The notes below the pieces were generated by a model, which was not told the DNA's origin, did no database searches, and was given only the letters and a program-made list of their open reading frames with translations. Of a stretch of DNA of 44,029 nt, positions 10,136 to 17,562 are shown in pieces. Both the position numbers and the translations under genes were made by a program. Source of the stretch: Acinetobacter sp. GTDB lineage: Bacteria > Pseudomonadota > Gammaproteobacteria > Pseudomonadales > Moraxellaceae. The stretch covers positions 1-44,029 of the forward strand of contig JASLJB010000101.1 of assembly GCA_030152605.1 (NCBI GenBank), given 5' to 3'. Every line of letters begins with the position of its first letter. Position 1 is the first letter of the stretch.

Positions 10136-11020
10136 AGCTTTAAATTCGATCCTGCGGGTAATTTAGTTGATCGGAATAGTGGTGAAAGTCAGATTAAAAA
10201 CAACCTGATCAAAACCTACCAAGGCGCGCAGTATCGTTACGATGCTCAAGGCAATGTGATTGAGAAAAATCATGCAGGGCTACGTTTAAAATTAGACTGG
10301 GATAATCTGAATCGACTGGAAAACAGTGAGTTAAATGGTCAAAGCACATCATATGGCTATGATGTGTTTGGACGGTGTTTATTTAAAAAATCAGCCAATA
10401 CCGGATACATTTTATTTGGTTGGGACGGTGATCTAATGATTTGGGAATCCTCCAAAAACAAAGATGAGGCCCAGTCTTATACCAAACATTATGTTTACGA
10501 GCCGAACAGCTTTGTGCCGCTGTTGCAAACTGGCTACTCAGGCTTTATCAAACTGATCGAGACCCCTGATTATCGTCAGTTTAAAGAGCAGCCCTATTCT
10601 ATAAAGCAAGACCCACTATGGAAAACCGATACTCGCTACAAACGTGCCGAAATCGAACGGGCGGTGTTTTATCACTGTGACCAAGTTGGAACACCACAAG
10701 CCCTGAGTAATGAGGCCGGTGAGTTGGTCTGGGAAGGATGCTTTAATACTTGGGGCGAAGCTTTAGAGATTAAAGCGAGCAACAACCTACTCGAACAAAC
10801 CAATATCCGCTTCCAAGGGCAGTATTACGATGTGGAAACCGGACTGCATTATAACCGCTACCGATATTATGAACCGCATAGTACGCGGTATGTCGGGAAA
10901 GATCCGATAGGGTTGGATGGTGGTTTAATACTTCAGCTTATGTCAGTGATCCGAAAGCGTGGGTGGATCCGATGGGGTTGCAAAAAAATGCAATACTTCC
11001 TGGGCTTGAAGGTGATGTAA
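10136..11020 (+). pseudogene. Orphan rhs tip, copy B (core fragment)
   Basis: A displaced 3' piece of an rhs core, closely matching the main gene from about 8000 onward. Homology starts at about 10136, where a stop codon (10133-10135) precedes Ser-Phe-Lys-Phe-Asp-Pro in frame. There is no proper start; the first usable codon is a GTG at 10256. The frame runs to DPIGLDGG, then loses one base at about 10920 relative to the main copy (ggtggttta against ggtggattta) and goes out of frame to 11020. The true frame resumes as VSDPKAWVDPMGL into the next entry. Such headless tips are typical of rhs loci and can be swapped into the full-length gene by recombination across the shared core. Confidence 0.85.
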
Positions 11021-11481
11021 GAATGAAGGGTAGGTCAAATTCTGTACAATTGACCGATAGGGTTTTAACTGGAATGAGCGGAAATGTATCAGCTGCATTA
11101 GGTCTTGGAATCTTTCATAGTACAACTTATGCAGGTGGGGGAAAAGCAGTGCATTCTACAGGAAGAACATATGGTGCTTCACTTGAAGCAAGTACTACTA
11201 GAGACCTTTTATCACTAGGAGATAAGTCTGATGGAAGGTATTTAGAAATGTGTATTGGGGCAGGAGCAATTGGATTTCTACAGGTTTGTGGAGGATATTC
11301 TTGGTCTGGTAAGTCATTTTATGGATCAACTAAAGTTGGAACTGGAGCAGGCGCAGGATTAACAGTTGTCGATGGTTGGCAGGATACGGTTGATTACCTG
11401 CCTGAAAAACCAGTATATACAATACCTGCTGAAATGCAGCCGATCATTTCTAGACAGCCATTTAATGCACCAGGGTTATGA
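10963..11481 (+). CDS. Orphan Rhs C-terminal toxin-like domain B
   Basis: This frame is the natural continuation of orphan copy B after its one-base loss. It opens with the Rhs cleavage box DPMGL (from 10966) and runs about 165 residues as a new tip unrelated to the main one. It is Gly-rich with hydrophobic stretches (SGNVSAALGLGIFHSTTYAGGG; MCIGAGAIGFLQVCGGYSWSG; GTGAGAGLTVVDGW) and contains two cysteines. No catalytic motif is recognisable; Gly-rich alternating hydrophobic segments would suit membrane insertion, but this is a guess. As it stands it has no start of its own apart from the ATG at 10963 and is probably silent unless recombined into the full rhs gene. Confidence 0.6.
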   Translation: MDPMGLQKNAILPGLEGDVRMKGRSNSVQLTDRVLTGMSGNVSAALGLGIFHSTTYAGGGKAVHSTGRTYGASLEASTTRDLLSLGDKSDGRYLEMCIGAGAIGFLQVCGGYSWSGKSFYGSTKVGTGAGAGLTVVDGWQDTVDYLPEKPVYTIPAEMQPIISRQPFNAPGL

Positions 11482-11485
11482 GTTA

Positions 11486-11782
11486 ATGGAATTTACATTT
11501 TTTTATTTGCGATGGTTTTTTTTATTATCGTACGTTTTTGTGTTTGTATATTTGATTTATCTGCTATATTGCTTTTATAGAAAGAATGATATGGCTTATG
11601 ATATTTGGAATTTTTTCTCAAAAAGCATTGGATTTAATAAAGTAGTTTCTGATATCGTATTTAGAGGTAAATATTCATATCAGAAATTAGCTATAAAAAT
11701 ACGTTGGATTTTTATTTTGATGCTTTTGTTACTATGTTTTAGTATTTGGGGTTCTGCATATTATGAATATAAGTTTTATTAG
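11486..11782 (+). CDS. Small membrane protein, candidate immunity to orphan tip B
   Basis: A 98-residue protein starting at the ATG at 11486, four bases after the stop of the orphan tip. The frame is open further upstream, but that part overlaps the tip in another frame and is not convincing. Two strongly hydrophobic segments are clear: residues about 4-28 (FFYLRWFFLLSYVFVFVYLI) and about 75-92 (WIFILMLLLLCFSIWG), separated by a basic loop. No family is recognised. Like the protein at 9727-9987 it sits directly behind an Rhs tip, so a membrane-resident immunity role is inferred. Base composition is very AT-rich. Confidence 0.6.
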   Translation: MEFTFFYLRWFFLLSYVFVFVYLIYLLYCFYRKNDMAYDIWNFFSKSIGFNKVVSDIVFRGKYSYQKLAIKIRWIFILMLLLLCFSIWGSAYYEYKFY

Positions 11783-12525
11783 TTTTGTAGGAAGTGTTGT
11801 TTTATTTCTACCATTTAATTTGTATGGGTGTGAAAATATGGATGTAAATGATTCCATGGAAACATATAATTTCAAGCTCAATGTTTTTAATCTCCTGGGC
11901 AATCAAAAACAGATTGATAGAGTTGTCGATGAGTTACCTGATAGTTCATATAAGAATTATATTTTAGGTGTCTCATATCTTGATGGTAAAATAAATTAAT
12001 TGATTATGATTTGGCAAAAAATATTTATTAAAATCAATTTAGAATTGTTTTTATCCTGCTTATTATTCTTTAGGTTATATATACTTTAAAGAGGGAGATA
12101 TTATAGAATCAAAAAAATGGTTCGAAAAGGCTGTAGAACAAGGGGATAACTTAGCAGCACATCAACTTGGATTAATGTATAAGAAAGAAGGTAATATTGA
12201 AAAAACAATTAAATATTTTAGTTTTTCGGAAGAAAATGAATTCCTACCATCAATTGTAGAATTAGGTGTTTTATATTATGACGATAGTTTTTTAAAAAGA
12301 AATCTTAGTAAAGCATACAGTTACTTTCGTAAGGCGGCTATTAGGAATGATGCTTTAGCCCAAAATAATTTAGGGTGGATGTATGAGCATGGAGAGGGTA
12401 CAACTAAAGATGTAAGTAAGGCATTATATTGGTATAGTAAAGCGTCTCAAAATGGTTTTGAATTGGGATTGGAGAATATGAATCGTTTAGAAAATTACAA
12501 AAAAATAAATTACGTCTCATTTTGA
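11763..12525 (+). pseudogene. Broken Sel1-repeat lipoprotein gene
   Basis: The first part (11763-11999, 78 residues) has a signal peptide with a lipobox-like LYGC at Cys23 and ends ILGVSYLDGKIN before a stop. Sel1-type sequence continues in shifted frames. A piece reading DYDLAKNIY lies at 12002-12028, and from about 12043 a third frame reads YYSLGYIYFKEGDIIESKKW and stays open to 12525 with typical Sel1 signatures (WFEKAVEQGDNLAAHQLGLMY; NNLGWMYEHGEGTTKDVSKA). At least two indels between 11997 and 12043 are needed to explain this. The intact gene would have encoded a periplasmic lipoprotein of about 250 residues, similar in plan to the intact gene at 13436. It overlaps the preceding membrane protein gene by 20 bases. 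The 12175 ATG could still give a 116-residue fragment. Confidence 0.7.
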
Positions 12526-12611
12526 AAGTAAGCATCCCCCAGCTCCTATTAGACTACCAGTGGTTTCCAATTGTTCGGTTGTAGATCTTCAATCGCTTTC
12601 ATTGACTTAAA

Positions 12612-13073
12612 TACACCGCTGAAGATTTAACGATATTTGGTTGGGACGGTGACCTGATGATTTGGGAGTCTTCCAAAAACAAAGATGAAACCCAGTCCTA
12701 TACCAAGCATTATGTTTATGAGCCGAACAGCTTTTGCCACTGTTGCAAACGGGCTACTCAGGCTTTATCAAACTGATCGAGACCCCTGATTATCGTCAGT
12801 TTAAAGTGCAGCCCTATTCTATAAAGCAAGACCCACTATGGAAAACCGATACCCGCTACAAACGCGCTGAAATCGAACGGGCGGTATTTTATCACTGTGA
12901 CTAAGTCGGAACACCGCAAGCCCTTAGTAATGAGGCCGGTGAGTTGGTCTGGGATGGACGATTTAATACTTGGGGTGAAGCTTTAGAGATTAAAGCCAGT
13001 GATAACCTACTCGAACAAACCCATATCCGCTTCCAAGGGCAGTATTTTGACCAAGAAACCGGACTGCATTATT
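12612..13073 (+). pseudogene. Orphan rhs fragment, copy C
   Basis: A third partial copy of the rhs core, matching the main gene from about 8265 (SAEDLTIFGWDGD in place of SADSGLTVFGWDGD) to about 8718. It is dead in at least two places: a one-base loss at about 12734 (agcttttgcc against agctttgtgcc) and a CAA-to-TAA change at 12902-12904 in the HCDQVGTPQ segment. Homology stops abruptly after GLHY at 13073, before the conserved NRYRYYEPH box, and unrelated sequence follows. The truncation inside the core suggests a deletion or illegitimate junction rather than ordinary tip displacement. Confidence 0.85.
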
Positions 13074-13424
13074 CAGGGTAATTTAGAGAGATCAGTTGGC
13101 CTTTATGCTGAATTTGGAATATTTCAAGATGGTAAGAAGTATTTTGGTGAAAAGAAGGTCGGTAAATATTATTATGAAGCTTGTGGTGCTATTGCGAAAA
13201 ATAAATACTGTACTGGAAGAAACTCCAATGACGACAGTTTATATGCTAGAAATGAAAAAGCAAAATTCGGCTCAAAAGCCTTAGGTCTTAAAATTTCAGA
13301 AGGCGAACAAAACACAAGAGATTTAAAGAAGCCTATGCCAGTAATGGAAGCTGAAGCCCCAAGTAAAAAAGGGGTTATCATTTTTATGATCTCCAAGGCC
13401 AAGGTTTGTTTTGATTTTAAATAG
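13074..13424 (+). pseudogene. Unrecognised coding remnant fused to rhs copy C
   Basis: An open frame of about 117 residues, running from the rhs junction at 13074 to the stop at 13424, with no start codon of its own before residue 80. It extends upstream only as an out-of-frame reading of the rhs fragment (GTG/ATG-like start at 12999), which is not a credible start. The sequence (GNLERSVGLYAEFGIFQDGK, then KYYYEACGAIAKNKYCTGRN) looks like real protein with aromatic and Cys residues but matches nothing I know. It may be the 3' end of another effector tip, or of an immunity gene, whose front was deleted. The stop lies 11 bases before the next gene. Confidence 0.45.
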
Positions 13425-13435
13425 GAGCTTATTTA

Positions 13436-14254
13436 GTGAATAATTTTTTTGTTAGCATGTTACTTGGCTGTAGTTTGTTATTTTCTTCTTGTTCTGATTC
13501 TGTGCGAAAAATAGAAAATTCGGGTTCAGTTGAATTAATAGAAAAAAAGGCAAATCAAGGGGATAGTCAAGCACAATATGATATGGGTGTTTTTTATACA
13601 ACGGGTGGCGTTGTTAAAAAAGACCTAAAAAGGGCCTATGAATGGTTCAAGAAGGCAGCAGAGAATGGAGACTCGGATGCTCAGTATAATTTAGGGGTTA
13701 TCTATGGAGATGGAGATGATATTATTGAGCCCAATTTAGAGAAATCACTATATTGGTATACAAGATCTGCTGAATCTAATAATAAAGCGGCACAAAATAA
13801 TCTAGGTAATCTATATCGTATGGATAATACTGGTATTAAAAACTACAAAGTGGCATTTAAATTGTATGAAAAGTCTGCTGATCAAGGATATGTATTAGGC
13901 AAAGTGAATTTAGCTGATATGTATCTTAATGGTTATGGAGTAGTGAAAGATTACAAAAAAGCGTATCAACTATATAATTCTGCGGCAGAACAGGGAAATG
14001 TTGATGCACAATTTATTCTTGCAGAAATGTACAAGAGCGGTAATGAAATAGAACGAAATTATAAGAAAGCTTTTGAGTGGTATCTAAAAGCAGCAGAACA
14101 AGGAGATTCAGATGCAGAGTTAAATTTAGGAGACATGTATTTAAATGGCATAGGGATTGAGAAAAATGATGCTAAGGCAGTTGAGTGGTATGAAAAATCT
14201 GCCAAAAATGGGAATGAAGTTGCTAAGAATAAAATAATTAATCTCAATAATTAG
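13436..14254 (+). CDS. Sel1-repeat lipoprotein
   Basis: A 272-residue protein with an N-terminal signal segment and lipobox FSSC (Cys19), followed by about six Sel1-like repeats covering residues 38-268. Each repeat shows the typical A-x-x-x-L-G-x-x-Y/G-x-G and A-x-x-W/L-Y-x-K-A-A pattern. The start is the GTG at 13436, supported by AGGAG at 13423-13427 eight bases upstream. Sel1 proteins form superhelical scaffolds for protein-protein contacts; some periplasmic ones act as immunity proteins for T6SS lipase effectors. Here it is the last gene of the rhs island and follows a toxin-like remnant, so an orphan immunity function is possible but unproven. No positive charges precede the hydrophobic segment, which is unusual for a signal peptide. 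Confidence 0.8.
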   Translation: MNNFFVSMLLGCSLLFSSCSDSVRKIENSGSVELIEKKANQGDSQAQYDMGVFYTTGGVVKKDLKRAYEWFKKAAENGDSDAQYNLGVIYGDGDDIIEPNLEKSLYWYTRSAESNNKAAQNNLGNLYRMDNTGIKNYKVAFKLYEKSADQGYVLGKVNLADMYLNGYGVVKDYKKAYQLYNSAAEQGNVDAQFILAEMYKSGNEIERNYKKAFEWYLKAAEQGDSDAELNLGDMYLNGIGIEKNDAKAVEWYEKSAKNGNEVAKNKIINLNN

Positions 14255-14475
14255 GGGCTGTTGACATTTCATAATAGCAGCCAAATGTATATACAAGTTA
14301 ATGCGATAGCATTCGTAAAAACGAGTGAGTTTTTAGGGAGTATTACCTTATCACTCTACACTTATAGCTAGTGTTGCTATCCTGACAGCGGTGGTAAGTC
14401 AAAGCTAACGTTGCACTCACATAGAATGCAACGTGGCATTGGATTTAAGGCCGTGGCTGTATATGGACACCAGTC
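14255..14475. other. Non-coding block with hairpin, possible mobile-element remnant
   Basis: 221 bases between the Sel1 gene and the convergent phosphotransferase gene. No ORF is credible. It opens with GGGGCTGTTGACATTTC, which looks like an insertion-sequence terminus, although no partner end or transposase was found. A perfect 8-bp dyad (ACGTTGCA / TGCAACGT) with an 11-base loop lies at 14408-14434. It marks the right edge of the AT-rich island. Confidence 0.35.
14408..14434. repeat. 8-bp inverted repeat
   Basis: Arms 14408-14415 (ACGTTGCA) and 14427-14434 (TGCAACGT) are perfectly complementary around an 11-base loop. There is no T-run, so it is not an obvious terminator for either flanking gene. 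Confidence 0.55.
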
Positions 14476-16008
14476 CTAGCCATTCAGCTGCGAACTGTTT
14501 TGCTCCAAACGTTCTAAGATGGTACTCAGCACTTGAATGCGTGCGGTGTATTTATCATCGGTGGCGACCACATGCCACGGGGCGTATTCAGTGCTGGTCT
14601 GTTGCAGCATGTCCGAGGCGGCTTGGATATATTCATCCCAATGCTCGCGATTGCGCCAGTCGTCTTCCGTGATCTTAAAATACTTCTGCGGCGTGTTTTG
14701 ACGATGTTCAAAGCGCTTAAGCTGCTCATCCTTGGAAATCGATAACCAAAACTTAATCACCACAGTGTTGTATTGACTCAGGCATTTTTCAAAGTTGTTG
14801 ATCTCGGCATAACTGCGTTGCCATTCTAGGTCGGTAATAAAGTTCTCCACCCGCTCCACCAACACGCGACCATACCAACTGCGGTCAAAAATATTGATAC
14901 TCCCATCGACCGAAAGCTTGTTCCAAAAACGCCATAAATAGGCCCGTTGTCGCTCATGCAGTTCAGGCGCAGAAATACTGTGAATATGATATTCACGTGG
15001 ATCGAGATAGCGAATGATGCGTTTGATCGAACCGCCTTTACCGGCCGCGTCCATGCCCTCAAACAATAAAATAATCTGTCTCGGTTCATAGCGCAGTGCA
15101 TGTGCTAAGCGTTTCTCTAACTTTTTCAGGGTCTTCTTATAGTCTTTCTTGGGCATCTGATCTTGGCTTGGATGCAACAGCGCAGGATGTAAGGCAGCCG
15201 CTTTAAAGGGGAGTGCTTTGTCTCGGCGCTTGCGATGGCTGCTTGGCAACACGGCTTGGCCTACGGCATCGCTTGTTTTGGGCATGTCGAGTTGGCGCGT
15301 GTCTGCTTTGACCGTGGCTTGTTGTAAGGCCTTGAGGATGTGTTGGGCAAATTCAAAGTTTCGCAGCTTTTCATTTTCACCATCAATGATGATCCAATCC
15401 GAAGTAAAGCGCTGACGAATATCTTGGATATCGTCATAGAGTTTCTTGTTGCGCCAGTTGGAGAGTGGGAAATTGTCCCATGAAAAATCCGGCACCCGCT
15501 GCAGGGCTTTGGCCAAGTCCAAATGTCGAATGCGTTTTTGCGTGGTTTCTAAGGACAGGTCAAACCAGATCTTGACGATATCGGTGCCATTGTCCTGCAA
15601 GTAACCTTCAAAACGTTGCATTTCATCCAGATAGCGCTGGAAGCTGGCCTCTGAAATCGCTTCCTGACCATAGAGTACCGAGGCCAAGAGATCGGTATAC
15701 CAATTGCCAAAAAAAAGCTTCATCTGACCATGACTGGGCAAGTCCGCCACATAGGGATGCCAAAACAACATCTTGGAATGGATCTCGTTGGGAATGTCCG
15801 CTTTAACATACAGATAACGCGGGTCCATCCACTCGCGCAGTTGTTTGATCGCCTCACTTTTCCCCGCAAATTCAATTCCACCGACCAAGATCAGCACGCT
15901 GCGTGCATTGGCCTGAGCACGGGTGTTTTTGAGCGCGTACTGTGCCTCGATCAGGTCTAAGGACAGTTGTGTGGTGGCACGTTTCATCGCGGCTTTATTT
16001 TTTTTCAT
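14476..16008 (-). CDS. pap: Polyphosphate:AMP phosphotransferase (two-domain PPK2, class II)
   Basis: A 510-residue cytoplasmic enzyme expected to make ADP from AMP using polyphosphate. It is built of two PPK2 domains in tandem, the class II plan. The C-terminal domain carries an intact Walker A-like loop EGMDAAGKGGS (about 314-324), a lid-type segment with IFDRSWYGRVLVERVE, and the KFWLSISKDEQLKRFEHR motif. The N-terminal domain has a weaker loop, GGIEFAGKSEA (about 42-52), lacking the Asp-Ala-Ala of the canonical motif, as known for class II enzymes in which only the C-terminal half is catalytic. An ATG at codon 8 is an alternative start. It is a single gene with no evident partner. Confidence 0.9.
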   Translation of the reverse strand: MKKNKAAMKRATTQLSLDLIEAQYALKNTRAQANARSVLILVGGIEFAGKSEAIKQLREWMDPRYLYVKADIPNEIHSKMLFWHPYVADLPSHGQMKLFFGNWYTDLLASVLYGQEAISEASFQRYLDEMQRFEGYLQDNGTDIVKIWFDLSLETTQKRIRHLDLAKALQRVPDFSWDNFPLSNWRNKKLYDDIQDIRQRFTSDWIIIDGENEKLRNFEFAQHILKALQQATVKADTRQLDMPKTSDAVGQAVLPSSHRKRRDKALPFKAAALHPALLHPSQDQMPKKDYKKTLKKLEKRLAHALRYEPRQIILLFEGMDAAGKGGSIKRIIRYLDPREYHIHSISAPELHERQRAYLWRFWNKLSVDGSINIFDRSWYGRVLVERVENFITDLEWQRSYAEINNFEKCLSQYNTVVIKFWLSISKDEQLKRFEHRQNTPQKYFKITEDDWRNREHWDEYIQAASDMLQQTSTEYAPWHVVATDDKYTARIQVLSTILERLEQNSSQLNG

Positions 16009-16241
16009 TCAAAATACTCAACATCAAGCTTTTATCAACTTTAGGTTTATGGTGTTTTCGCATCTGGTCTGGACTTGCCCTGAGATTTAGCCTGCTGAAA
16101 ACAGCGCTGATGCGCCGTGCTCATGGGGTGAATGTGTAGGGTTTTAATCTCATCTGGGCAGCGCATGATTATATAGATCATATCGGATTGATATATTTTT
16201 AAAACCTATAACATTATAAGCCATGCTGAATAAACTTAAGC

Positions 16242-16268
16242 TATAAGCTGAAAATATTTCAACTTATA
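16242..16268. repeat. Inverted repeat, 12-bp arms
   Basis: Arms TATAAGCTGAAA (16242-16253) and TTTCAACTTATA (16257-16268) are complementary in 11 of 12 positions around a 3-base spacer. The shape suits a dimeric regulator or a cruciform. It is about 230 bases from the pap start and 590 from tetR, and its role is unknown. Confidence 0.5.
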
Positions 16269-16271
16269 ATC

Positions 16272-16365
16272 AGAGTAAATACTCTAATTTAAAATCTGAT
16301 TAAAATGATCGGGTATTTTTATAGGGCCTGTATTGAAGTTTAATTAAAATGAGAGCAAAAGCTCT
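16272..16365. repeat. Pair of similar small hairpins 80 bases apart
   Basis: AGAGTAAATACTCTAATT (16272-16289) and AGAGCAAAAGCTCTAATT (16352-16369) share layout: a 5-bp stem, a 4-base loop and the same trailing TAATT. The flanking bases are also similar. The differing stem bases are compensatory (T-A changed to C-G), so the pairing is kept. Confidence 0.5.
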
Positions 16366-16854
16366 AATTAATCATCCGTGTTTTTATTGTTACAGGCCGA
16401 GAAGTGCAGGGTGCTTAAATATTATTCTGAAATTTTGTAGCAGAACGGGGTGTGATTCATTTTATTTCCCTGTTTTTTCGCATTTATATCTGCTTTTTAG
16501 CTGCAAACTTGATGGCACTGTCTGCTTTTTAGCCTCGGTGTGGTCGCTGTTTTTTTAAATAAATAACAAGTCCATCACATTTAAACTTGAGGGCAATGCT
16601 CGGGTTTATTTTATTTTAGAATATCAAAAAGATTGTAATCAGTTTTCGAGGTTTTTGGTTGAATGCCTTATTTTAAGCATGTTTGAATGCAGTGTTAATA
16701 TTTATGTAGACGCAGCAGTTTAAAATAATGGCTTAAAATATTTTGACCCATCGATAAAAATTATATATGTTGGTTTAAAATATTTTGCGATTTTCTATTT
16801 TAATTATTTTTTTAAATATATCTCACTATTTTAATGTCCTGAGGGGAAAGTGCA

Positions 16855-17556
16855 ATGAGTAGTCACCTACAACTCGCTCAAGTTCAGGGGGAGCGGATTA
16901 AAGTGATGCTTGATGATAGCGATAAAAATAGTCAGTGTACGGACCAACCATCCACAGCCATAATTTTGGATCAAGCCACCTTGATCTTGGCCCAAGGCGG
17001 CGTACAGGCCTTGAGCATCAACAGTCTTGCGGCCGCGCTTAATTGTGCGCCTGAGCTGTTGAAACAGCAGTATGCCTCACAAGAACAGCTCTTGATCGAG
17101 GTCATGGCCGCGATCGTGCAATGGTTTGAGCAACTGCGCAGTGATGTGACTTGGCGACAGTACGGCGTGGTGGCGATTGAAAGCCTGATCCGTGCCATTG
17201 CCGAAGGTCTACATGAGCACAGCCATCGGGTTAAAGCCTATTTTCATATTGGCATCTATGGCTTGCAGCACAATCCTAAATTCAAACAACGCATCTTGGC
17301 GCTGCGCAAAGAAATGCAGCAGATGATTGTCGTTTGGCTGAGACAAGCGGTGGCCTTAGAAGAAATCACCCGCAATGCTGACCTTGAGATGATGGCCGAC
17401 CTGATCTTGAGTTCGGTGTCTGGGCTGATCCAACAGTGGCTGATGAACCCACAATTCAAACTCGAACTGCGCCTCAAACAACTCGCCGAAATTCATATCC
17501 GAAATATGTTTAAAAATTCACATTTATATTATTCAGCCAATTATTGGGGGGAGTAG
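16855..17556 (+). CDS. TetR-family transcriptional regulator
   Basis: A 233-residue regulator with an N-terminal TetR DNA-binding domain (about residues 30-80; helix-turn-helix around GVQALSINSLAAALNCAPELLKQQY) preceded by a 30-residue polar extension, and an all-helical ligand-binding C-terminal part. The ATG at 16855 is supported by GAGGGGAAAG just upstream. Its stop at 17556 is only three bases before the start of the outer-membrane factor gene, so it is the first gene of the exporter operon and probably represses that operon (an inference from position). The inducing ligand is unknown. Confidence 0.88.
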   Translation: MSSHLQLAQVQGERIKVMLDDSDKNSQCTDQPSTAIILDQATLILAQGGVQALSINSLAAALNCAPELLKQQYASQEQLLIEVMAAIVQWFEQLRSDVTWRQYGVVAIESLIRAIAEGLHEHSHRVKAYFHIGIYGLQHNPKFKQRILALRKEMQQMIVVWLRQAVALEEITRNADLEMMADLILSSVSGLIQQWLMNPQFKLELRLKQLAEIHIRNMFKNSHLYYSANYWGE

Positions 17557-17562
17557 ATTTTG
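17545..17562 (+). promoter_or_regulatory. Ribosome-binding site deciding a TTG start
   Basis: GGGGGGAG (17545-17552) overlaps the end of the TetR gene and lies seven bases before TTG at 17560. There is no ATG at this spacing. It indicates translational coupling of the outer-membrane factor to the regulator. Confidence 0.65.

Larger units (their letters stand above)
16009..16854. other. Long AT-rich intergenic region between divergent genes
   Basis: 846 bases between the divergent pap and tetR genes. No credible ORF was found. It holds a 12-bp near-perfect inverted repeat (16242-16268), two similar small hairpins exactly 80 bases apart (16272-16285 and 16352-16365), and two TTAAAATATTTTG words at about 16734 and 16778. 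Promoters for both genes are expected here, but none could be assigned. Confidence 0.5.

Noticed and set aside
11366..11485. Upstream extension of the 98-residue membrane protein
   Set aside because: This stretch overlaps the orphan tip in another frame and is not hydrophobic; the ATG at 11486 directly after the tip stop fits better.
12999..13073. Start of a 141-residue ORF within the rhs fragment
   Set aside because: The first 24 codons are an out-of-frame reading of rhs copy C, so the apparent start is accidental; only the part after 13073 is treated as a possible coding remnant.
14826..15960. Several ORFs of 60-90 codons opposite or within pap
   Set aside because: They are shadow frames of a well-conserved enzyme, with no ribosome sites or recognisable protein sequence.
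16349..16558. 69-codon ORF in the pap-tetR gap
   Set aside because: Cys/Phe-rich translation of AT-rich DNA, no ribosome site, begins inside a hairpin; not credible as a gene.
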